Shown piece by piece: positions 7,728-13,689 of a stretch of 13,689 nucleotides of DNA. Both the position numbers and the translations under genes were made by a program. The notes under the pieces were generated by a model. The model saw only the letters and a program-made list of their open reading frames with translations. It did not search any database and was not told the origin of the DNA. The first letter of the stretch is position 1. The number at the start of each line of letters is the position of its first letter. Where the stretch lies: positions 1 to 13,689 of the forward strand of contig JABXGU010000227.1 in NCBI GenBank assembly GCA_016550415.1, in the 5' to 3' direction. This DNA comes from an archaeon. GTDB lineage: Archaea > Asgardarchaeota > Hermodarchaeia > Hermodarchaeales > Hermodarchaeaceae.

Positions 7728-7791
7728 AAACTACTACTATTTGGACAACATTTCACCCTTGAAGATATAGAAAAATTAGGAACGTGAATCT

Positions 7792-10152
7792 TTGACACAG
7801 CAAAAACGTGCCCGAATACGAGCTGATCGTCTTGACACCGATTTTGGTACCTTCCGGGATGTCCAGATCAGTATTGGTAAGGTAATCGACGAAGAGTGGG
7901 ACGAATCCATGGGTCCAACTCCCATGCCTGAGGTTATGACGCTTAGAGAGTGGGATCATAAACTCCTTGCCCGTTACCAACCATCATATCTTCCATTTTG
8001 CCAATTGTGTTGCTTATGCACATTTGGAAAATGTGATTTAACAGCTGGTAAGCGTGGTGCATGTGGACTGGATATTAAGGGACAGTCAGCGCGGATTGTG
8101 TTGGCTGCAGCGGATATTGGGTGTGCAGCTCATGTAGCACATGCCCGTCATTTAGTGGATCATTTGATTCACGAGTTTGGTCCGCGACACCCTTTAACTC
8201 AAGGCGAGGGTGTGGAGATTGAGGCACCTGTTTCACGATTGGTGACAGGTATTCGCCCTCTAACCTTGGATGATGCTTCTGCAATTCTTGATTATTGCGA
8301 AACCCAACTTACCCATAATGTTTCTGCGATTCACACTGGTCAAGAAGGTAGTTGGCTTGATTTTGAATCAAAGGTGCTACATACTGGGATGATTGACCAA
8401 GTTGGCATGGAGATAGCTGATCTTGTACAGATTTCAACTATGGGCTTTCCTCAGGCTGACCCAGATGCTCCATTGGTAGATGCTGGAATTGCCTCCATGG
8501 ATACTTCGAAGGCAGTGATACTTTGCATAGGACACAATGTAATACCAGCTGCTGCTATTACAGATTATGCGGCAGAGCATAAGCTTACTGATAAAGTAGA
8601 TGTGTGTGGTATCTGCTGTACTGCCTGGGACATCACACGGCATGACGTGAAAGCTAAAGTTGTTGGACCTATTTCTTGGCAACTACGCTTTGTTCGAAGT
8701 GGTTATCCTGATGTTGTAGTTGTGGATGAACAGTGTATCCGCACCGACATCCCAGAACACGCTATGAAAGTAAAAGCACCTGTAATAGCCACCTGTGATA
8801 AATCTGGTATGGGACTGCCAGATCGCACAAAGGATGAGGTGGACGATATTGTAGCCGATCTTGTTTCATTCAAGGTTCCAGGTGTCTTCATTAGTGACCA
8901 CGCTAAGGTCGGTGAAGTTGTTGTTAAGACAGCATTAGCAGTTAAGCCCAAACGTAAAGGTAAACACTCCTTACCAAGTAAAGCGAAGATCAAAGAATTA
9001 GCATCTGCCTGTAGGCAATGCTCAGAATGTATTCGTGCTTGTCCTAATAACCTCCCCATTATGGATGCTGTGCTAGCAGCAAAGGAGGGGAACTTCAAGC
9101 AACTTTCTAATGTTTACGATAAATGCATTGGTTGCATTAGGTGCGAGTCAGCTTGTCCAAACGGATTTGAATTGCATAGTTGGATGATTACTGCTGATAA
9201 GGATCGATGGTCCAAGGAATCCTATAAGGTCAGGACTGGACGCGGCGCTATCCAAGACATAGAAATCCGTGCTGTAGGGCAGCCTGTAGTCTTTGGTGAA
9301 ATCCCAGGTGTTATTGCACATGTAGGTTGTGCTAACTATCCAGATGGTGGAAAGGCTATCCATGATATGTGTGAAGAATTTGCTAAGCGTCGATTTATCA
9401 TTGTGCTTTCAGGCTGTGCGGCTATGACTGTTGGAATCGTAAAGGACGAGGAGGGTAAGAGCATCTATGAGCGTCGACACGGTCGCTTTGACGCTGGTGG
9501 TGTAGTTAATGTTGGCTCATGCGTTTCAAACCCACATATTGCAGGAGCAGCCATCAAGATTGCCAGTATCTTTGCCAAGCGTAACCTACGGGGCAATTAT
9601 GAAGAAATCGCAGATTACATTTTGAATCGTGTGGGGGCTGTTGGTATTTCGTGGGGTGCTATGTCACAGAAGGCTGCCTCCATTGCATCTGGATTCTGGC
9701 GTTTGGGTGTCCCTGTCATTGTTGGTCCTCATGGTTCTAAGTATCGTCGGATGCTGCTTGGTCGAGCAGATAAAGCAGAAGATTGGATGGTTTACGATGC
9801 ACGAACAGGAAAGCAGGTTCAAATTGCACCTGCGCCTGAACATCTATTCTATGCAGTTGAAACCATGGAGGAGTGTATGGTTTTGACAGCGAAACTGTGC
9901 TTCCGCCCAAATGATACAACTAAGGGTCGATCAATCAAGTTAAGCCATTACATCGACCTCCATGAGAGATACTATGGCTTCTTCCCTGACGATGTACATC
10001 GTTACATACGTCGTGAAGCAGACATCCCCATCACATTAAAACAAAAGATCAAGGCGCACCTGAAAGAGCACAAGTGGAAGGAGAAACCCATACCCGATCC
10101 AACACTATTGAAACGTATGGTTTATGGTGGCTCCGCTGGAGGTGACAGCTAG
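7792..10152 (+). CDS. cdhA: ACDS/CODH complex alpha subunit, Ni-Fe-S CO dehydrogenase
   Basis: A 786-residue archaeal-type CO dehydrogenase catalytic subunit that interconverts CO2 and CO for acetyl-CoA synthesis or cleavage. Near the N-terminus, cysteines 70, 73, 74, 76, 81 and 91 (within FCQLCCLCTFGKCD...GACG) hold the B and D type clusters. Candidate C-cluster ligands are His248 (GHNV), Cys275/276 (CGICC), Cys315 (EQC), Cys513 (GCAN), Cys542 (SGCAAM) and Cys577 (GSCVS), so the active site looks complete. Two ferredoxin-like motifs, CRQCSECIRACP (407-418) and CIGCIRCESACP (445-456), give the extra 4Fe-4S clusters of the archaeal form. The start is TTG: an in-frame TAG lies 15 bases upstream, no ATG or GTG lies between, and the N-terminal sequence before the first methionine looks family-like. 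AGGA at 7778-7781 is a modest ribosome binding site. It is the first gene of the operon. Confidence 0.96.
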   Translation: MTQQKRARIRADRLDTDFGTFRDVQISIGKVIDEEWDESMGPTPMPEVMTLREWDHKLLARYQPSYLPFCQLCCLCTFGKCDLTAGKRGACGLDIKGQSARIVLAAADIGCAAHVAHARHLVDHLIHEFGPRHPLTQGEGVEIEAPVSRLVTGIRPLTLDDASAILDYCETQLTHNVSAIHTGQEGSWLDFESKVLHTGMIDQVGMEIADLVQISTMGFPQADPDAPLVDAGIASMDTSKAVILCIGHNVIPAAAITDYAAEHKLTDKVDVCGICCTAWDITRHDVKAKVVGPISWQLRFVRSGYPDVVVVDEQCIRTDIPEHAMKVKAPVIATCDKSGMGLPDRTKDEVDDIVADLVSFKVPGVFISDHAKVGEVVVKTALAVKPKRKGKHSLPSKAKIKELASACRQCSECIRACPNNLPIMDAVLAAKEGNFKQLSNVYDKCIGCIRCESACPNGFELHSWMITADKDRWSKESYKVRTGRGAIQDIEIRAVGQPVVFGEIPGVIAHVGCANYPDGGKAIHDMCEEFAKRRFIIVLSGCAAMTVGIVKDEEGKSIYERRHGRFDAGGVVNVGSCVSNPHIAGAAIKIASIFAKRNLRGNYEEIADYILNRVGAVGISWGAMSQKAASIASGFWRLGVPVIVGPHGSKYRRMLLGRADKAEDWMVYDARTGKQVQIAPAPEHLFYAVETMEECMVLTAKLCFRPNDTTKGRSIKLSHYIDLHERYYGFFPDDVHRYIRREADIPITLKQKIKAHLKEHKWKEKPIPDPTLLKRMVYGGSAGGDS
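10138..10145 (+). promoter_or_regulatory. Ribosome binding site deciding the cdhB start
   Basis: GGAGGTGA lies inside the cdhA 3' end, eight bases before the ATG at 10154. It favours that ATG over the upstream in-frame ATG at 10124, which has no such site. Confidence 0.75.
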
Positions 10153-10153
10153 A

Positions 10154-10696
10154 ATGATGCGCGCAGAACCCTGGCAAACCGCTGAAACTTGCGGACCGAA
10201 AAAAGCTCAGGTCCTTAAGAAAGTTGAAGTAATAAAAGCGCTCCTGAAGAAAGCCAAGCATCCACTCATTATTGTTGGAGCCTTTGCTATTACAGAGAAA
10301 TATGGGAAAGGAACAATTATAGATTATTTCATTGAATTATCTCGAAAAGCCAAGATCCCCATTGTAGCTACTGCCCAGACCATAAAGGCCTTTCGTGATA
10401 AGGGATTCATGGATGCCCACTCAATCAACGCCATGGAAATCACCTATCTTCTTACTGATCCTGATTGGAAAGTAGACTCAAAGAATGGACCCCACGACTT
10501 AGTAATGACCTTTGGTTTGCCCTATTACATGGAATGGCTTATGTTGGCTGGTCTGATGAACTTTGCAACACAAATTAAGACTGTCGCATTAGGTCGATAT
10601 TTCCAGCCCCATGCTTCCTGGTCCTTCCCCAATCTTAGGAAGAAGGACTGGCATACAGCACTTAAAAAAATCCTCACATTAGTAGGAGGTGCCTAA
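10154..10696 (+). CDS. cdhB: ACDS/CODH complex epsilon subunit
   Basis: A 180-residue epsilon subunit, the partner of CdhA in the archaeal alpha2-epsilon2 CO dehydrogenase component. It shows the expected small Rossmann-like fold of the DHS-like NAD/FAD-binding group: a first strand at HPLIIVGAF (36-44), IPIVATAQT (68-76) and a later DLVMTFGLPYYMEW (115-128). The start RAEPWQTAETCGPKK looks like the family N-terminus. The role of this subunit is not settled in the literature; it has been linked to electron transfer or structural stabilisation. I place the start at 10154, one base after the cdhA stop. A second ATG follows at once at 10157. It sits between cdhA and cdhC, the standard archaeal order. 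Confidence 0.92.
   Translation: MMRAEPWQTAETCGPKKAQVLKKVEVIKALLKKAKHPLIIVGAFAITEKYGKGTIIDYFIELSRKAKIPIVATAQTIKAFRDKGFMDAHSINAMEITYLLTDPDWKVDSKNGPHDLVMTFGLPYYMEWLMLAGLMNFATQIKTVALGRYFQPHASWSFPNLRKKDWHTALKKILTLVGGA
10685..10691 (+). promoter_or_regulatory. Ribosome binding site of cdhC
   Basis: GGAGGTG lies in the last codons of cdhB, nine bases before the cdhC ATG at 10701. With only four bases between the two genes, it supports one co-translated unit. Confidence 0.7.
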
Positions 10697-10700
10697 TTAG

Positions 10701-12131
10701 ATGTCATTCGAAGATTTACCTGTTGAAGTAGGAGTAATCTATGAAGGAGAAAGAATTCGAAGAGGAGATATGCAAGTCGAACTTGGCGGACCCAAAATTG
10801 AAAAGAAATTTGAATTAGTACTCGCTCGTCCCATCGATCAAGTCGAAGACGGAAAAATTGTAATTGTTGGTCCAGACCTCCCAGATATGGAGGAAGGTAG
10901 CCAACAACCCCTCGGTATCTTCATCGAGGTCGCTGGAAAAGAACTCGAAGAAGATCTAGAGGGTGTTCTCGAACGCCATGTCCACGAATATACAAACTTT
11001 GTAGAGGGCATGATGCACCTCAATCAACGCTACGACATCTGGATACGTCTCAGTAAAAAATCATTCCAGAAAGGCTTCAATACTTTTAAACTCCTTGGAC
11101 AAGTTTATCAACGCTTATACAAAAGTGAACTTCCTATCATTGAAAAAATCCAAGTAACTTTTTACACCGATCCTGAAAAAATTAGTGAAATGCACAATAT
11201 GGCTATAGAACGCTACAATGCTAGAGACGAACGAGCCCGTGGTCTAAATGATGAAGACGTTGATACCTTTTATGGCTGCACCCTCTGCCAAAGTTTTGCA
11301 CCAACACACATGTGCTGCATAACTGCTCAGCGTTATGCAAATTGCGGAGCAATTAGCTGGTTTGATGGCAGGGCAGCAGCACGAGTAGATCCAAAAGGTC
11401 CTCTCTTTTCAATTCCAAAGGGTGAAGTCATTGATACCTTCAGGGGAGAATATGAGGGAGTTAATCAAAGTTATAAAGAGAAAACTTTGGGGGCAGTTAC
11501 TGAGGTTTGCTTGTATAGTGCCTTTGAGAAACCACATACCAGTTGCGGGTGTTTCGAAGCAATCGCTTTTGTTATCCCTGAAGTGGATGGACTCGGTGTC
11601 GTTCATCGAGACTTTAAAGGTCCTGCTGTCAACGGATTACCATTCTCCACCATGGCAGATTCAACAGCAGGTGGTCGTCAAATACCAGGATTTCATGGTC
11701 TCTCTATTGAGTACATGCGTTCACCCAAATTCATCCAAGTAGATGGTGGATGGGAACGCATTGTCTGGCTGCCTAAAGTGATTAAAGACCGTGTGGAGGA
11801 CTTCATTCCCAAGGAACTTGTGGATAAGATTCCCACTGAGAATGACATCAAGGACCTTGATGAACTAAAGACATTCCTGAGGGATCATAAGCACCCAATT
11901 GTTGAGCGATGGGTTGAAGTTGGTGCAGCAGCTCGTCTTGAAGAAGAGGAACGTGCAGAAGAAGCAGCACAGATGGGACAAATGGGACAAGCATTTCCTG
12001 TACCAGGAACTATGGTAACAACTGTTCCAGCTGTTGGCAGTGGTCCTGGGTTCCAGATAATCTTCAAGAATGCACGTATATACGCAGAGAAGGTCATCAT
12101 TAAACGTTTAGAAAGTAAGCGCAAGAAATAG
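10701..12131 (+). CDS. cdhC: ACDS/CODH complex beta subunit, acetyl-CoA synthase
   Basis: A 476-residue acetyl-CoA synthase subunit that joins CO, a corrinoid-bound methyl group and CoA, or cleaves acetyl-CoA. The A-cluster ligands are clear: Cys193 and Cys196 in GCTLCQSFAPTHMCC, and Cys282 and Cys284 in HTSCGCFE, which bridge the Ni-Ni site to a 4Fe-4S cluster. Like other archaeal CdhC proteins it lacks the N-terminal CODH-binding domain of bacterial AcsB. Residues from about 393 form an acidic, Ala/Glu-rich helix and then a Gly/Met/Pro linker (MGQMGQAFPVPG). The chain ends with FQIIFKNARIYAEKVIIKR (451-469), an alternating-hydrophobic strand motif. A similar motif occurs near the N-terminus of the next gene product. 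The gene sits four bases after cdhB and 12 bases before cdhD. Confidence 0.96.
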   Translation: MSFEDLPVEVGVIYEGERIRRGDMQVELGGPKIEKKFELVLARPIDQVEDGKIVIVGPDLPDMEEGSQQPLGIFIEVAGKELEEDLEGVLERHVHEYTNFVEGMMHLNQRYDIWIRLSKKSFQKGFNTFKLLGQVYQRLYKSELPIIEKIQVTFYTDPEKISEMHNMAIERYNARDERARGLNDEDVDTFYGCTLCQSFAPTHMCCITAQRYANCGAISWFDGRAAARVDPKGPLFSIPKGEVIDTFRGEYEGVNQSYKEKTLGAVTEVCLYSAFEKPHTSCGCFEAIAFVIPEVDGLGVVHRDFKGPAVNGLPFSTMADSTAGGRQIPGFHGLSIEYMRSPKFIQVDGGWERIVWLPKVIKDRVEDFIPKELVDKIPTENDIKDLDELKTFLRDHKHPIVERWVEVGAAARLEEEERAEEAAQMGQMGQAFPVPGTMVTTVPAVGSGPGFQIIFKNARIYAEKVIIKRLESKRKK

Positions 12132-12143
12132 AGGCTAGCCAAC

Positions 12144-13499
12144 ATGCCATCTAAACAAGAGAAGGAAGATAAGATAGTTATCTCCTCAGAGAGCCCCGAA
12201 CTATCAATACTCGGACCACTAGAAGCAATTTTCGGTAAATTCGAAGAACTTGAATTAGAGAACATTACTATTGATGTAGAGGAGTTGGAGCTCAATATTC
12301 CACAAGGAGGTGGTGTCGGGTTTTCATCACAAGCACGCCAATTTCTAGCTCAATCAGCTTTAGCTGTCCAACAGTACACCCAACAGATTCTGGCAGCCCT
12401 TGGAATTCAAGTTCCTGCAAATTTTAGTCAATCTAGTGGAAGCATATCATCTGCAACTGTTACACCTCTCCATCGACCAACCAAACTATTGCCTGCAAAG
12501 TTCAAGGCGCCACTAGTAGAATATCCTGGTACAATTCGTGAAATCACCTTAGGCGCTACTAAGAGGGAGGGAGGCACTCGCAGTAAGACACTCACAATAG
12601 GTGGACACAAGGCTCCTGCTTGGAACCTCTTCCAAGCAAAACCCAAACTCCTGCCCATCGTTGCAGCTGATGTTTTTGATATGCGGATATCTCTACCAAA
12701 AGCAGTTCGTATTCATTATGATGAGGTTATGGATGATCCTGTCGAATGGGCTCGACTGGCAATCGACAAGTTCGGAGCAGACTTGATTACATTCCATCTA
12801 GTAAGTACAGATCCTGCTATTAAGGACACTAGCCCTAATGAAGCGGCTAAGACAATTGAGAAAGTTCTACAAGCAGTAAAAGTACCAATTCTTATTGGAG
12901 GTTCAGGCGATCCTGAAAAGGATGCTGTCATCCTCCCAAAGGCTGCTGAAGTCTGTGAAGGCGAACGAGTTCTCCTTTGTTCAGCCACTGTGGACATGTG
13001 GAAGCCCGTCGCTGAAGCTGCAAAGAAGCACAACCAACTTATCCTTTCTTGGACCAGCATCGACATCAACCAGCAAAAAGAGCTCAACCGTCGACTCTTC
13101 GATTATGTTACACCAGACCAAATCATCATAGATCCCACAACAGCAGCACTTGGTTATGGAATTGAATATGCTTTCACGATAATGCAGCGAATGCGTTTAG
13201 CAGGACTTATGGGAGATTCAGAATTACAGTTCCCAATGAGCAGCGGTACAACCAATGCGTGGGGAGCCAGAGAAGCTTGGATGAAAATCCCAGAACTTGG
13301 ACCGCGAGAACTACGTGGACCCATCTGGGAAAGCGTAACAGGTTTAACTCTTCTTCTAGCGGGCATAGATGTTTTCATGATGTTACATCCTGCCGCTATC
13401 AAGACATTGCATGATCTGATTAATTGGCTATCAACGAGAATAAACAGAAAACGTGAAGATTTTGTAGATTGGACATCCCTACCTATTCCGGTTGACTAG
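12144..13499 (+). CDS. cdhD: ACDS complex delta subunit, corrinoid iron-sulfur protein small subunit
   Basis: A 451-residue delta subunit that, with the gamma subunit CdhE, makes the corrinoid iron-sulfur protein that carries the methyl group to acetyl-CoA synthase. Residues from about 120 form the expected TIM barrel, with recognisable strands and loops PIVAADVFDM (171-180), GADLITFHLVSTDP (211-224), VPILIGGSGDPEKD (247-260), LILSWTSIDIN (299-309) and DQIIIDPTT (325-333). Before the barrel are an acidic start, a strand-rich motif (33-52) resembling the CdhC tail, and a Gln/Ser-rich linker (about 60-115). The small subunit is not expected to bind the iron-sulfur cluster, and only two cysteines are present. 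GAGG at 12131-12134, overlapping the cdhC stop, is the likely ribosome binding site. No cooC-like gene lies between cdhC and cdhD, and no cdhE follows within 190 bases. Confidence 0.94.
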   Translation: MPSKQEKEDKIVISSESPELSILGPLEAIFGKFEELELENITIDVEELELNIPQGGGVGFSSQARQFLAQSALAVQQYTQQILAALGIQVPANFSQSSGSISSATVTPLHRPTKLLPAKFKAPLVEYPGTIREITLGATKREGGTRSKTLTIGGHKAPAWNLFQAKPKLLPIVAADVFDMRISLPKAVRIHYDEVMDDPVEWARLAIDKFGADLITFHLVSTDPAIKDTSPNEAAKTIEKVLQAVKVPILIGGSGDPEKDAVILPKAAEVCEGERVLLCSATVDMWKPVAEAAKKHNQLILSWTSIDINQQKELNRRLFDYVTPDQIIIDPTTAALGYGIEYAFTIMQRMRLAGLMGDSELQFPMSSGTTNAWGAREAWMKIPELGPRELRGPIWESVTGLTLLLAGIDVFMMLHPAAIKTLHDLINWLSTRINRKREDFVDWTSLPIPVD

Positions 13500-13514
13500 C
13501 ACAGGTTAGCTTAA

Positions 13515-13540
13515 CAAATATCATCTATAATCAATATTTG
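13515..13540 (+). terminator. Hairpin after the cdh operon
   Basis: Arms CAAATAT (13515-13521) and ATATTTG (13534-13540) can pair around a 12-base loop, 16 bases after the cdhD stop. No T-run follows directly; a T-rich stretch comes later at 13594-13604. It may protect the transcript end or aid termination. Confidence 0.35.
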
Positions 13541-13593
13541 AGAGACTACCAGTTAGGTGTTAGCTCATAGCCTGTGTTTATATGAAAGAGTCA

Positions 13594-13604
13594 TTTGTTG
13601 TTTT
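13594..13604 (+). terminator. Candidate T-rich terminator of the cdh operon
   Basis: TTTGTTGTTTT, nine T's in eleven bases, fits the T-rich signals that end archaeal transcripts. It lies about 95 bases after cdhD. Confidence 0.3.
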
Positions 13605-13650
13605 AGCAATTTGAAGGTTGTTAGATACTAGGTTCATTCTTATAGAATAT

Positions 13651-13660
13651 TATTTAAATA
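13651..13660. promoter_or_regulatory. Palindromic TATA-like box near the right edge
   Basis: TATTTAAATA is a strong match to an archaeal TATA box in either direction. If used rightward, transcription would begin at about the window edge, so the target gene is not visible. Confidence 0.3.
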
Positions 13661-13689
13661 AACCGTCAATGTTTTAACAGTTCTATAAA

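Larger units (their letters stand above)
7504..7791. promoter_or_regulatory. Divergent intergenic control region between the UvrA-like gene and cdhA
   Basis: This 288-base AT-rich gap lies between two genes that read away from each other, so it should hold both promoters. Near the UvrA-like side are two inverted repeats (7539-7559 and 7560-7590). TATA-like boxes for the rightward operon occur at 7667-7678 and 7718-7727. A minus-strand GTTTAAAAG at 7619-7627 could serve the leftward genes. No protein-coding gene or RNA gene is apparent. Confidence 0.6.
13500..13689. other. Gene-free stretch after cdhD
   Basis: This AT-rich end of the window holds no convincing gene on either strand. It contains the hairpin and T-rich stretch listed separately, a broader imperfect inverted repeat with arms CACAGG (13500-13505) and CCTGTG (13571-13576), and TATA-like boxes at 13575-13584 and 13651-13660. 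The last one, TATTTAAATA, is a perfect palindrome and could serve a gene beyond the edge. Confidence 0.5.

Noticed and set aside
10124..10153. A longer cdhB starting at the ATG at 10124
   Set aside because: It would overlap cdhA by 29 bases and lacks a ribosome binding site. The ATG at 10154 has GGAGGTGA eight bases upstream and gives a family-like N-terminus.
11422..11742. Open frame of 106 codons on the plus strand within cdhC
   Set aside because: It overlaps conserved CdhC coding sequence in another frame, including the second A-cluster cysteine pair.
13582..13614. A ten-codon open frame after cdhD
   Set aside because: It has no ribosome binding site, is very short, and lies in AT-rich sequence where such frames are expected by chance.
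1..13689. CRISPR arrays, tRNA or rRNA genes, insertion sequences
   Set aside because: I saw no regularly spaced repeats, no tRNA- or rRNA-like sequence, and no transposase or terminal repeats.

Overview
The window most likely comes from an archaeon. The right half carries genes for the archaeal acetyl-CoA decarbonylase/synthase (ACDS, CODH/ACS) complex. These include the archaeal-type CdhA, with its extra ferredoxin-like region, and the CdhB epsilon subunit. Candidate TATA-like boxes and strong GGAGGTG ribosome binding sites fit this. Phylum cannot be fixed from the sequence alone; an anaerobic, possibly acetogenic or methyl-oxidising lineage such as Bathyarchaeia or an Asgard group is an inference. 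The left half has a UvrA-type gene, a family that archaea usually acquired from bacteria, so part of the window may be of transferred origin.

Layout. Positions 1-97 (minus) hold the start of a response-regulator receiver domain, cut by the window edge. Positions 216-7503 hold a leftward cluster read in the order: a 1625-residue tandem double UvrA, a 343-residue alpha/alpha-toroid (prenyltransferase/squalene-cyclase-like repeat) protein, a 203-residue protein with about six membrane segments, and a class I SAM methyltransferase. The first two overlap by four bases (ATGA). Positions 7504-7791 are a divergent control region with palindromes and candidate TATA boxes. Positions 7792-13499 are a compact rightward operon, cdhA-cdhB-cdhC-cdhD. 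Positions 13500-13689 contain no gene but have a hairpin, a T-rich stretch and TATA-like boxes.

How the genes work together. CdhA and CdhB form the CO dehydrogenase component, which reduces CO2 to CO or oxidises CO. CdhC carries the A-cluster that joins CO, a methyl group and CoA into acetyl-CoA. CdhD is the small subunit of the corrinoid iron-sulfur protein that delivers the methyl group. Its partner CdhE is not found directly downstream and must be encoded elsewhere if the complex is complete.

The most unusual object is the UvrA-like protein. It has four ABC ATPase modules in one chain. The two halves have lost complementary domains: the first keeps the UvrB-binding region but has almost no insertion domain, and the second keeps the insertion domain but lacks the UvrB-binding region. 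It therefore looks like a covalently fused, asymmetric UvrA dimer. No uvrB or uvrC lies in the window. Its translation appears coupled to an uncharacterised toroid protein, and the membrane protein and methyltransferase may belong to the same transcription unit.
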